From the NCBI RefSeq assembly GCF_049472135.1, contig NZ_JBMOVV010000011.1, forward strand, positions 1 through 64,000: DNA of 64,000 bases, read 5' to 3'. This DNA comes from Arcobacter_B sp049472135. GTDB lineage: Bacteria > Campylobacterota > Campylobacteria > Campylobacterales > Arcobacteraceae. The translations under genes were made by a program, and so were the position numbers. Numbering within the stretch: position 1 is the first letter of the stretch; each line of letters opens with the position of its first letter. The notes under the pieces are model-generated. The model saw only the letters and a program-made list of their open reading frames with translations. It made no database searches and was not told the origin of the DNA. Shown one piece after another: positions 23,563 through 33,300 of the stretch.

Positions 23563-25467
23563 ATGAAGTTAAAAAATGAGAAAGAAATACTATTTTTAAT
23601 ACGTTATGCCCTACCTATCTTCACATTATTTGTAACTTTCTTAATTTCAATATTTTTATATTTTGAAAATAAAGCTAATTTTCAAAAAATCAAAAAAGAC
23701 ACAAAAGAAAACTATATAAAAGAACATAAACTAATAGTAAAAGAGCAAGTTGAAAATGTTTATAGTTATATTTTAGAAGAACAAAAATATACAGAATCTC
23801 AATTAAAAGAGTCTTTAAAAAATAAAGTTGAAGAAGCACATAAAATTATCGTAAATATTTATGAGAAATATAAAGATACTCACACAAAAGAAGAGATAAA
23901 AGAGATTATAAAAACTGTAATTTATAAAATGAGATTTAACAATGATAGAGGATACTTTTTTATAAACAATAAGCAAGGATATAATCTTATTCATCCTTTA
24001 CTTCCTTTTTTAGAAGGCAAATATCTTTTAGATTCACAAGATACAAAAGGAAAGTATTTTGCAAGGAAAGTATTAGAGATTTTAGATAAAAATGATGGTG
24101 GCTTTGACCAATGGTACTGGAGAAAAACTAAAGAAGATAAAAAAGAGTATAAAAAAATAGGATATGTTAAAAATATCTATGAACTTGACTGGTTGATTGG
24201 TACAGGTGAGTATGTAGAGGACTTTGAAAAAGATATTCAGAAGAAAGTTTTAGCTCAAATTGACAAGTTTAAATTTTCGAAAAATGGATACTTTGTTGTT
24301 TTTGATAAAGATGACAAGTATTTACAGCATCCTAAAAAAGAGCTTTTAGGTAAAAGTGTGTCTTCAAAAGTTGATACAATGAATAAAGTTAATATTGTGG
24401 AAAAAACAAGGGAACTTACTTCTTTGGGCGGAGGTTTTATTACTTTGAATTTTCCAAAACCAAATACAACAAAAGCTTTTACTAAAATCTCATATGTAAA
24501 AGAAATTCCTAAATGGAATTGGATTATAAGTACTGGTTTTTATCTTGATGATTTAAATAAAGAGTTAGAGAAAAAAGAGTTAGAAATGACTCAGAATTTC
24601 AATGAAAACACAAAAAAAATATTTATTATTGCAATTGTATTTAGTTTAGTTTTATTAATTATTTCTTTTTATATTTCTTTAGTTATAGAAAAAAGATTTA
24701 AGAAATACAAAAAAGATATTGAGAAGCATGTTGATGAAAATAAAAGACAGTATGAACTACTTTCACAACAATCAAAATTAGCTTCAATGGGTGAAATGAT
24801 GGAGAATATTGCCCATCAATGGAGACAGCCTTTATCCTTAATCACTACAGCAGCAACTTCTATTAGTTTCCAAAAGGAAATAGGTGTTTTAAGTGATGAG
24901 ATATTAAAAGATTCTGTTGATACTATCAATAATTCAGCAAATCATTTATCTGATACCATAGAGGATTTTAGAGGATTTTTTAGAGCAAATAAAGAGATAT
25001 CAAAATTTACTCTTTCTTCAAGTTTAGATAAAACATTTAAACTTTTATCTTCTCATTTAGAGAAAAAAGATATTGAAGTTGTAAAAAATATTGAGTTTAT
25101 TGAATTGGAAAATTATGAAAGAGAACTTCTTCAAGTTCTTCTAAATATACTAAATAATGCAAAAGATGCTTTAGAAGAAAAAGATGGTTATAGAGCTATT
25201 TTTATAGATATCTATACAAAAGAAGAATTTGCAATAATCGAGATAAAAGATAATGCTGGTGGTATTGATGAAAGTATAAAAAATAAAGTATTTGAACCTC
25301 ATTTTACTACTAAAGGTGAAGTAAAAGGTACAGGTTTAGGTCTTTATATGTCAAAGCAAATTATAGAAAGAAATATAAAAGGTTCATTGAGTGTAGAGAA
25401 TGTACAGTTTACACATAATGATATTTTAGAAAATGGAGCGAAGTTTACAATTAAAATTCCTAAATAA
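23563..25467 (+). CDS. Cache-domain sensor histidine kinase
   Basis: A 634-residue kinase. A first membrane helix (about residues 13-33) is followed by a periplasmic region of about 310 residues with two Cache-type repeats: NDRGYFFINNKQGYNLIHP with WLIGTGEYV, then KNGYFVVFDKDDKYLQHP with WIISTGFYLDD. A second helix lies near 352-374. The H-box IAHQWRQPLS has H418. The ATPase domain has NILNNAKDAL, DNAGGI and GTGLGLYMS. Double Cache_2 sensors bind small organic acids. No cognate regulator is adjacent, so it is an orphan kinase. Confidence 0.9.
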   Translation: MKLKNEKEILFLIRYALPIFTLFVTFLISIFLYFENKANFQKIKKDTKENYIKEHKLIVKEQVENVYSYILEEQKYTESQLKESLKNKVEEAHKIIVNIYEKYKDTHTKEEIKEIIKTVIYKMRFNNDRGYFFINNKQGYNLIHPLLPFLEGKYLLDSQDTKGKYFARKVLEILDKNDGGFDQWYWRKTKEDKKEYKKIGYVKNIYELDWLIGTGEYVEDFEKDIQKKVLAQIDKFKFSKNGYFVVFDKDDKYLQHPKKELLGKSVSSKVDTMNKVNIVEKTRELTSLGGGFITLNFPKPNTTKAFTKISYVKEIPKWNWIISTGFYLDDLNKELEKKELEMTQNFNENTKKIFIIAIVFSLVLLIISFYISLVIEKRFKKYKKDIEKHVDENKRQYELLSQQSKLASMGEMMENIAHQWRQPLSLITTAATSISFQKEIGVLSDEILKDSVDTINNSANHLSDTIEDFRGFFRANKEISKFTLSSSLDKTFKLLSSHLEKKDIEVVKNIEFIELENYERELLQVLLNILNNAKDALEEKDGYRAIFIDIYTKEEFAIIEIKDNAGGIDESIKNKVFEPHFTTKGEVKGTGLGLYMSKQIIERNIKGSLSVENVQFTHNDILENGAKFTIKIPK

Positions 25468-25545
25468 ATTAATCTTTTTATTTAAAAGTAACATAACTAT
25501 ATTTTAGGTAAAATGCCCAAAAAATTAAATTTAGGATATTTTATA

Positions 25546-26466
25546 ATGGCAATTTATACATGTGGACATACAACTCCTGATTCAGATTCTATCTGTTCAG
25601 CGATTTCATTAGCATACCTTTTAAATAAAACTGGAAGAGAAGCAATTCCAGCTAGACAAGGACCAGTTTCTCCTGAAACTCAATTTATTTTAGATAGATT
25701 TGGTTTTGAAGCACCAGAGCTTAAAACTGAATTTGCTGGATGTGAATTATTTATTACTGATTATTCTGATAGAGGTCAAGCTCCAAAAGATATTGATGAA
25801 GCTACAGTTGTTGGTATTGTAGACCACCACAAATTAGGTGATATTGAAACTTCAACTCCATTAGAGTGTTGGATTAGACCTGTTGGTTGTACAAACACAA
25901 TCGTAAAAGAAATGTATGACTATCACAAAGTAGAAATTCCTGCAAATATTGCTGGTGTTATGTTATGTGCAATTTTAAGTGATACAGTTATCTTTAAATC
26001 ACCAACTTGTACTCCAAAAGATATCGAAATAGTTAGAGAGTTAGCTGAGATTGCTGGTGTTGAAGACTTCGGTGCACTTGGTATGGAAATGTTCAAAGTT
26101 AAATCAGCTGTTGAGGGTGTTCCAGTTAGAGAATTAATTTTAAGAGATTACAAACCATTTGATATGCATGGAAATGCAGTTGGAATTGGTCAGTTAGAAG
26201 TTATTGATTTAGCTATTTTTGATGGAATCAAAGCTGAATTACAAGCAGATTTAGATGCTTTAAGAGAAGAGAATAACTTACATACAGCATGTTTAATCTT
26301 AACTGATATTATGAAAGAAGGTTCTGAAGTATTAGTTTCTTCAACTGATTCATCAATTTTTGAAAAAGCATTTGATGTTAAATTAGTTGATGGAAAAGTT
26401 TGGTTAGACGGTTGTCTATCTAGAAAAAAACAAATCATTCCTTTCTTACAACCTGCATTTGCATAA
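25546..26466 (+). CDS. ppaC: Manganese-dependent inorganic pyrophosphatase (family II)
   Basis: A 306-residue DHH-family enzyme. Metal ligands are in HTTPDSDS, TDYSD, VDHHK (DHH) and LSDT, and the C-terminal DHHA2 domain ends CLSRKKQIIPFL with the substrate-binding SRKK. It hydrolyses pyrophosphate to drive biosynthesis. The start at 25546 (MAIYTCGHT) is chosen because it matches the family N-terminus and has AGGA upstream. An ATG 33 bases earlier has no ribosome site. It is followed by its own terminator. Confidence 0.94.
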   Translation: MAIYTCGHTTPDSDSICSAISLAYLLNKTGREAIPARQGPVSPETQFILDRFGFEAPELKTEFAGCELFITDYSDRGQAPKDIDEATVVGIVDHHKLGDIETSTPLECWIRPVGCTNTIVKEMYDYHKVEIPANIAGVMLCAILSDTVIFKSPTCTPKDIEIVRELAEIAGVEDFGALGMEMFKVKSAVEGVPVRELILRDYKPFDMHGNAVGIGQLEVIDLAIFDGIKAELQADLDALREENNLHTACLILTDIMKEGSEVLVSSTDSSIFEKAFDVKLVDGKVWLDGCLSRKKQIIPFLQPAFA

Positions 26467-26468
26467 AT

Positions 26469-26494
26469 AATAAGATAGCTTTTGCTATCTTATT
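26469..26494 (+). terminator. Intrinsic terminator of ppaC
   Basis: Perfect 11-base stem AATAAGATAGC/GCTATCTTATT with loop TTTT, followed by AAATTTCTT. Confidence 0.7.
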
Positions 26495-26518
26495 AAATTT
26501 CTTGAAATAAAATATAAA

Positions 26519-27307
26519 ATGAATCTTGCCTTATTTAAAAATGAGAAACTACCCTTTATAGAACTTAGGTATGTAAAAAATATACCTGCGTGTACAAAAA
26601 TACATTTACATGAAGAACTAACTCTTACTATAATAAAAGAAGGCTCACTAAAAATCATCTTTAATGAAGATTCTTTTGATTTACTTCCTAATGAAGTTGT
26701 ACTTATAAATGAACAAGTTCCTCACTGTGCAACAATAAATAAAAAATCATATGATGGGTATGTTTTATACTTAGATAAGAAATTTCTTTTAAAAAATCAT
26801 CTACAATATTCTTTACCTTACACCTTACTACAAAATAAAACTATTTACACTGAATTTTTATTATTATGTAATTGTTTACTTGATGAAAAATGTATTGATT
26901 TAGAAAAAGAAGAAAAACTATTTAACTTTTGTTTTTTAATATTTTCATTAGATAAAAAAGATTTTTTATTTGAAAAAAAAGAACAAAAGTTAGCTAATGA
27001 AATAAAAGATTATTTAGATATAAACTATTTAGAGAATTTTTCTTTAGAAGAACTTTCTTTAGAGTTTGAACTTAGTATTGTTCATTTAATTCGAGTATTT
27101 AAAAACCAATTTGGTTTACCTCTTCATTCATATATTTTAAATAAAAAAGTACATAAAGCAAAAGATTTACTTACTACTAATCTTTCGATATCTCAAGTTG
27201 CACAAGATAGTGGTTTTTTTGATCAAAGCCATTTAAATAGAAACTTTAAAAGAGTTTTTCAAATTACACCAAAAGAGTATCAAAAAAATATTTCTTCAAA
27301 ATGTTAA
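26519..27307 (+). CDS. AraC-family transcriptional regulator
   Basis: A 262-residue regulator. The N-terminal cupin-type domain (KIHLHEELTLTIIKEGSLKI, QVPHCATIN) is followed by two helix-turn-helix motifs: LSLEFELSIVHLIRVFKNQFGLPLHSYI and ISQVAQDSGFFDQSHLNRNFKRVF, with the family ending TPKEYQKN. The ribosome site is poor. The gene is about 180 bases upstream of the leader and leuA-like gene in the same direction, so it may control that gene or a distant one. Effector unknown. Confidence 0.9.
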   Translation: MNLALFKNEKLPFIELRYVKNIPACTKIHLHEELTLTIIKEGSLKIIFNEDSFDLLPNEVVLINEQVPHCATINKKSYDGYVLYLDKKFLLKNHLQYSLPYTLLQNKTIYTEFLLLCNCLLDEKCIDLEKEEKLFNFCFLIFSLDKKDFLFEKKEQKLANEIKDYLDINYLENFSLEELSLEFELSIVHLIRVFKNQFGLPLHSYILNKKVHKAKDLLTTNLSISQVAQDSGFFDQSHLNRNFKRVFQITPKEYQKNISSKC

Positions 27308-27370
27308 TTTTGTACAAGATTTAATCTTTTCTCATAGCTATAATTTCTAAAATTTTAAAAGGAGTTTCTT

Positions 27371-27433
27371 ATGAGTATACATATTATAAAACAAGTTATC
27401 TCATTTTATTTCCTCTTCCTCAAAACTTTCTAA
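27371..27433 (+). CDS. Candidate 20-residue leader peptide before the LeuA-like gene
   Basis: ATG preceded by a strong AAAAGGAG site. The frame encodes MSIHIIKQVISFYFLFLKTF and stops 52 bases before the LeuA-like gene. The Phe/Leu-rich stretch uses CTC twice, a leucine codon that is rare in this AT-rich sequence. That is the style of amino-acid attenuation leaders. No clear attenuator hairpin follows, so function as a leader is unproven. Confidence 0.4.
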   Translation: MSIHIIKQVISFYFLFLKTF

Positions 27434-27485
27434 AATCAAAATATACAAAAACAAATCAAAAACAAAAATTATAATGGAGTAAACT

Positions 27486-28787
27486 ATGAGTTTCAAAAAA
27501 TATCAACAATATCCAAATATTAAAGATTTTAAAAGAGAGTGGGCAGATAAAACTATAATTAAAGCACCAATTTATTGTAGTGTAGATTTAAGGGATGGCA
27601 ATCAAGCTTTAATAAATCCATTAACTGTCGAAGAAAAACTAGAGTATTTTAAAACTTTAGTGAAAATAGGATTTAAACAAATAGAGGTTAGTTATCCAAG
27701 TGCTAGTCAAACAGATTTTTCTTTTACCCAAAAATTAATAAAGGAAGATTTAGTTCCAGATGATGTATCTATTCAAGTATTAATTCCTGCAAAAAAGGAG
27801 TGGATTAAAAAAAGTGTTGAAGCCATGATGAATGTCAAAAATGGAATTTTTCATTTATATAATCCAACAAATAAATTTCAAAGAAGAGTTGTATTTCAAA
27901 AAAGTGATGATGAAATAATACAAATGGCAGTTGAATCTATGAAATATTTAGTTGAACTTACACGAGATTTTAAAGGAAATGTAACTTATCAATATTCCCC
28001 TGAAAGTTTTTCTCAAACAGATTTAGAGTTTGCTGTTAAAATTTGTAATGAAGTTATAGATGTTGTAAAACCGACAATTGAGAAGAAAATGATAATTAAT
28101 TTACCAAATACTCTTGAGGCTTGTACTCCAAATATTTATGCAGATAGAATAGAGTGGATGTGTAAAAATTTAAAAAATAGAGATGCTTTAATTATTAGTA
28201 TTCATCCTCATAATGATAGAGGAACCTCTGTTGCAAGTGCAGAATTAGCAATACTTGCTGGTGCAGATAAAATAGAAGGAACATTATTTGGAAATGGAGA
28301 GCGAGCGGGGAATTTAGACTTAATAAATTTTGCTTTTAACATTTATTCGCAAGGAATTGACCCAAAACTTGATTTATCAATAATTGATGAAGTAAAAGTT
28401 ATGTATGAAGAGAAAACAAAATTAAAAGTGCATCCAAGACACCCTTTTGTTGGAGATATGATATTCACAGCTTTTAGTGGTGGACATCAAGATGCTATTA
28501 AAAAAGGAATAGATTTTTATAGAAAATCAAATGCTCAAAATTGGAATGTACCATATTTGCCAATTGACCCAAAAGACATTAAAAGAGGATATGAAAATGT
28601 AATAAGAGTAAATTCTCAATCAGGGAAAGGTGGAATAAGCTTTATTTTAAGTGAGTTTTTAGGTGTAAATCTAAATAAAAATGAAGCTATAGAGTTTGGT
28701 TTAATTGTAAAAAATGAGTCAGATAAATTAAAAAGAGAGTTAGAAAAAGAAGAAATTATACAATTATATAAAAAACTAAATAGTTAA
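27486..28787 (+). CDS. 2-isopropylmalate synthase-like enzyme lacking the regulatory domain
   Basis: A 433-residue HMGL-type aldol condensing enzyme. SVDLRDGNQALINPLT carries the metal-binding and catalytic Arg-Asp pair of the fungal/actinobacterial LeuA class. HPHNDRGTSVASAELA and GTLFGNGERAGNLDL complete the metal site. Enzymes of this class are about 550-640 residues because of a C-terminal leucine-binding domain. Here the protein ends soon after the linker, so it should be leucine-insensitive or use other 2-oxoacids. Start has ATGGAG upstream. Confidence 0.8.
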   Translation: MSFKKYQQYPNIKDFKREWADKTIIKAPIYCSVDLRDGNQALINPLTVEEKLEYFKTLVKIGFKQIEVSYPSASQTDFSFTQKLIKEDLVPDDVSIQVLIPAKKEWIKKSVEAMMNVKNGIFHLYNPTNKFQRRVVFQKSDDEIIQMAVESMKYLVELTRDFKGNVTYQYSPESFSQTDLEFAVKICNEVIDVVKPTIEKKMIINLPNTLEACTPNIYADRIEWMCKNLKNRDALIISIHPHNDRGTSVASAELAILAGADKIEGTLFGNGERAGNLDLINFAFNIYSQGIDPKLDLSIIDEVKVMYEEKTKLKVHPRHPFVGDMIFTAFSGGHQDAIKKGIDFYRKSNAQNWNVPYLPIDPKDIKRGYENVIRVNSQSGKGGISFILSEFLGVNLNKNEAIEFGLIVKNESDKLKRELEKEEIIQLYKKLNS

Positions 28788-28812
28788 AAGTAAGTTAAAA
28801 AACTTACTTTTA
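28785..28812. terminator. Bidirectional terminator, perfect 12-base stem
   Basis: TAAAAGTAAGTT-AAAA-AACTTACTTTTA, between the LeuA-like gene stop and the convergent arginase-family gene. Confidence 0.75.
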
Positions 28813-28816
28813 GACT

Positions 28817-29878
28817 CTATTTATATTCTATTTTACCTTGACTTGCAAGTAGGGCTCCACAAAGTTGATATAAAATTCTTGCCCCAACATTTGCATCCCA
28901 TTCATCATCACTAGTTCCAACTTCACATAAATCAAAACCTATGATATTTCTACCACTTTTTACAACCATAAAAATTAAGTGTTCTAATTCGCTATATCTT
29001 AAACCACCTGGTACGGGAGTTCCTGTATTTGGACAGTTTAGTGGCTCTAATCCATCAATATCGATTGATAAGTAAACATTTTGTGGAAGTTTTTCAATAT
29101 ATGGAGTAAAAACCTCTTCTAGTGTTTTCCCTGAAGCTAATTGTTGTTGCATATTTGAGTCATACAAACAAGCCCCTCTTTGAGCATAATCAATCATTCT
29201 TTGCTCTTCTTCACTACTATAATCTCTAATTCCAAACTGAACTAATTGTGAGATTTTTTCACACTCATTTAGTGCGTTATAAAAAATTGAAGCATGTGAG
29301 TAAGTAAAGTCTTCATAGGCTTGCCTTAAATCGTGGTGGGCATCTACATGTAAAACTCCAAACTCTTCATCTTGTGTATCATTTAATGCTTTTAAAAGTC
29401 CAAGAGGACAAGAGTGATCTCCTCCAACAACAGCTACAGCTTTTCCTTTTTTTAGTTGTTTCATTGCTTTTTTATAAACAGCGTCATTTAAAATATCAGA
29501 AGCTTCATTTACAAACTTGATAGCTTTTTTATTTTTGCTTCCATTTTCTAAAGCTTCGATTGCTTTAACAGCTTTTTTTCTAGCTTTATTACTTAATTTT
29601 AATAAATCCTTATCAGTTTCAAGCATAGCAATTCCAGCAGTATAAGGCTTGATATAATGATAAGTTTCAACATCTAGTTGATGACTTGAAACTCTTATGG
29701 CATCAGGAGCATGTGCTGTTCCCTCACCAAATGAAACTGTTGCTTCCCAAGGAACAGGAATTAGAACTAAACTAGCTTCCTTTGGATTTAATCTTCCTCC
29801 AATAAAACCATCACCTTCTTGTGGAGGTAATCCTTGTTCTAATATTTCTATTTCTTGTTCTAGTGTTCTATATGACAT
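28817..29878 (-). CDS. Agmatinase/arginase-family ureohydrolase
   Basis: A 353-residue ureohydrolase. Binuclear manganese ligands are visible in VVGGDHSCPLG, LHVDAHHDLR and YLSIDIDGLEP, and the family glutamate in FDLCEVG. Such enzymes release urea from agmatine, arginine or related guanidino compounds. The sequence looks closest to SpeB-type agmatinases, but an N-terminal block of about 50 residues with PVPWEATVSFGEGTAHAP is longer than in E. coli. Start at 29878 follows TTAGGA. Divergent from the riboswitch-led operon. Confidence 0.85.
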   Translation of the reverse strand: MSYRTLEQEIEILEQGLPPQEGDGFIGGRLNPKEASLVLIPVPWEATVSFGEGTAHAPDAIRVSSHQLDVETYHYIKPYTAGIAMLETDKDLLKLSNKARKKAVKAIEALENGSKNKKAIKFVNEASDILNDAVYKKAMKQLKKGKAVAVVGGDHSCPLGLLKALNDTQDEEFGVLHVDAHHDLRQAYEDFTYSHASIFYNALNECEKISQLVQFGIRDYSSEEEQRMIDYAQRGACLYDSNMQQQLASGKTLEEVFTPYIEKLPQNVYLSIDIDGLEPLNCPNTGTPVPGGLRYSELEHLIFMVVKSGRNIIGFDLCEVGTSDDEWDANVGARILYQLCGALLASQGKIEYK

Positions 29879-30015
29879 TAGTTTTCCTAAGTTAAAGTAA
29901 ATTTTATTGCTAATTATATACAAAGAAAGTCAATAAAAAAGTAAAATTGTTTTATTTAAGTATTTTATGATTAATATCTTAAGTTCAAAACAGATAAAAT
30001 CCAATTTTTAAATTG

Positions 30016-30217
30016 AGTAGGTGAATTAAGAAATTCACGGGAAATAGGTGAAAATCCTATACTGCCCCCGCAGCGGTAATATGTGCATGAAATACATGTA
30101 AAAGTTCTAATCCACTGTCATTTATGATGGGAAGGAAACTTTGCTTTAAAAAAGTTCATTAAGTCCGAAGACCGACCTAGTTAATTAAAATGCAAATATC
30201 AGGCGGGGTGACCTGAA
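30016..30217 (+). promoter_or_regulatory. Cobalamin riboswitch with kissing-loop hairpin
   Basis: Class-I B12 riboswitch elements are in order: GGGAA, AGGTGAAAATCC, ACTGCCCCCGCAGCGGTAA (P5/L5), the CCACTG box, GGGAAGG, and AAGTCCGAAGACC. A downstream hairpin TCAGG/CCTGA at 30199-30216 has loop bases GCGGGG (30203-30208) that are exactly complementary to CCCCGC (30066-30071) in L5, the regulatory kissing loop. AdoCbl or a related cobalamin should repress the chelatase operon that starts at 30308. Confidence 0.93.
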
Positions 30218-30244
30218 AGTAAGCATGTATTCATACTTCTTTTT
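30217..30244 (+). terminator. Weak T-tailed hairpin after the riboswitch
   Basis: AAGTA/TACTT with an imperfect interior, followed by CTTTTT at 30239-30244. It could act as the expression platform by ending transcription when cobalamin is bound. The stem is short, so this is tentative. Confidence 0.35.
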
Positions 30245-30307
30245 AGACATTTTACTGTTTAACCCTAAATGATTCTTGTATTAATAAAAGTATTAATAGG
30301 AAGTTTC

Positions 30308-33300
30308 ATGCAAAAACTAAAAGTTTTTTTAGTTTTTTTCTTCTTTGTTTTTAGTGTGTTATCTCTAAATGCAAAAGAAAAAACTATATTCTCTATCGTA
30401 TCAGATAGGTCTGTTTCAAGTTTAAATCAAGGTGCAATTCATTACTTAAAAAACTCAAATGATAAAATTGCTATTAGAACAGAGTCACAGGTTTTAAATA
30501 TGACTCAAATGCAATTACAAGAGTTAGTTTCAAATGCAAATACTGTTTTATATGTTGCTGTATTTGGAGAGTTAGTTGAAAGATTAATATCTTTAGACTA
30601 TAAAAAAGAGCAAACAGTTTTAGCCTTACAAGGCGATAGAAGACTAATAACTTTAAATCAAGATATTTCAAATGCAAATTATAAAAATCTACCTTCAAGT
30701 CTTTTATCAAAAAAAGATTTTAAAAATTCATATGAAAAAGCTTTAAAACAAAAGCAAAAAGAGTTTCCTTCATATGCTTGGTATTTACAAGCTAGAGCTT
30801 ATTGGGATAATAGAGGTGTTGAAAACAGTTTGAATTTATTTAAATTTTTATCTTTAAATACAAATGATAGTTCAACATGGCCTAAGTTTAAAGAGTTAAA
30901 ACAAATAAGATATTTCTTGAATTCTGATAATTCAACAGCTTTTACAGATGTGAAGCAGTTAATAAAAAAAATTGATTTCTCAAAAGATATTCTTTTTATC
31001 TTAGATAATGACAAGGCAGATAATACTTCTTGGCAAATACATAAAGCAATAAACGAAAATTCAAATTTACAAACTATTTCTATTTTAAGCTCATGGGGAG
31101 AACCTAGTAAAATCGCAGTAAAAAGTATAAAAGATATTGTACATAATTTAAAAGAAAATCAAAGTTTTTCAATAATCTCTTTACATGATTTTGTAATTGG
31201 TGCAGGTGAGGGAAGAAGTGAAGTTTTAAAAGAGTTTGAAGAGTTAAATGTACCTATTTTGAAAGCAATTAAGGTTTTAGATTCTACTGCTTTATCATAT
31301 AAACTTTCATCTCAAGGTTTAGATAAAAACTCTATTCATTATAGAATCTCTATGCCTGAACTTCAAGGAATAGGTCAAAGCCATGTGGTTGCTATAAATG
31401 ATTTAGCTTCTAAAGATGAGTTAACTGGTGCAAATATTTTTCAATTAAAGCTTTTAGATGAACAAATAAAAAACATAGTTAATAAAGCTAAAAAATGGAT
31501 GCTTTTAACTAAAAAAAACAATAAAGATAAAAAAATTGCAATAATATATTATAACCATCCTCCTGGACGTCACAATATCGGAGCAGATAACTTAAATGTT
31601 CCTACAACACTTTTTGAAATGTTAAAGAGTCTAAAAAAGCAAGGTTATCAAGTAGGAGAACTTCCAGCTTCACATGAGGATTTATTAGATGTTCTTCAAG
31701 AAAGGGCAGTAAACCTTCCAAATGATAAAAAAGCTTTAAAAGAGCAAAGTGAAAAAATAGAAAAACTAAGTTTACAAGAGTATAAAAACTATTTTGAAAC
31801 ACTGCCAAAAGATATACAAGGTGAGATGACAAAAGGACCTTTAGAAGCATTACATATAAAAATAGTAGAGTTTTTACAAAAAGAATCTACAAATATAAAT
31901 AGTTTACAAAAGCAAAAGATATATACCTCTTTAAGTGACTATGTTTCAAAAACTATGGATAATCTTCATCATGCTCTTGATGGAGTTAGAAGTAAAAGTA
32001 GACAAAGGGCTATTAATCTTTTGGAGCAATTAAAAGTAGAGTATAAGACTATTTTAGAAAATGCAAAAGAGAATAAAAACTATAGTTTAAAAAATGCAAA
32101 TGATTTAAAAAATGCAATTATAAATTTACAAATTGAAGGTATAAAAGGTTGGGGTGAACTTCCTGGTGTTGTAATGACTTGGAATAATGAACTTCTAATT
32201 CCTTCTGTTAAGTTTGGAAATATTATATTAGCACCGCAACCTCCAAGGGGATGGGAACTAAATGAAGAGTTGCTTCATGCAAATCTTTCTTTTCCTCCTA
32301 CTCATCAGTATTTAGCTTTTTATAACTATTTAAAAAATAAATTTAAAGCAGATGCTATAGTTCATGTTGGAAGACACTCTACTTATGAGTTTTTACCAAG
32401 AAAAAGTGTTGGTTTAAGTGCAAGTGATTATCCTTCTCTTATTATTGAAGATATACCAAGTATTTATCCATATATTGTTGATGGTGTAGGTGAGGGAATT
32501 CAAGCTAAAAGAAGAGGTCAAGCTATTATGATTGACCATTTAACTCCTCCACTTGCAACAACTAAACTTTATGATGATTTATTAAAATTAAGACAATTAA
32601 TAGAGAGTGCAGAAGCTGCTGTTGATGATAATATTAGAAAAAGTGCAATTAAAAACTTAAAAGATTCAATTGAAAAAATGAATCTAAAAAATGAAATTAT
32701 TGCAAGTATGGATGAGGAATTAAAAGTAAGAGGTATTGGTTTTGATGAGGTTGATGATGAGTTTTTACTTCATGAAGTAGGACATTATTTAACGCACTTA
32801 CAAGAAGAGTTTATGCCCTTAGGTCTTCATACTTTTGGAAAAGATTGGAATAATAAAGCTATTGAAACTATGCTTAAATCAATGAGTAAAGAAGATGTTT
32901 TATCAAAAGAAACTAAAGAGAATTTAGTTGACTCTCCCAAGGCTGAAATGAACTCATTTATAAATGCTTTAAATGGTGGATTTGTAACTGCAGGAAAAGG
33001 AAATGACCCAATTAGAACAAATGAAGCCTTACCCACAGGTAGAAACTTTTATGCTATTGATGGTGGTTTAATACCTTCAAATGTTGGATATGAAGTTGGT
33101 GTAAAACTGGCTTTAAAAGCAAAGCAAAAGAAAAAAGAGTTTCTAAAAAAAGAAGCAGTAATTTTATGGGCTTCTGATACGGTAAGAGATGAAGGTGCTA
33201 TGATAGCCTTTGGATTTGAGCTGTTAGGAGTAAAACCTATTTGGAATAGTAGAGGAATTGTAAAGGGCTTAAAAAGGTTATCTTTAGATGAAAGAAGACA

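Noticed and set aside
30269..30307. Upstream ATG for the CobN-type gene
   Set aside because: It lacks a ribosome site and would put 13 residues before the signal peptide. 30308 has AGGAAG and starts the signal peptide directly.
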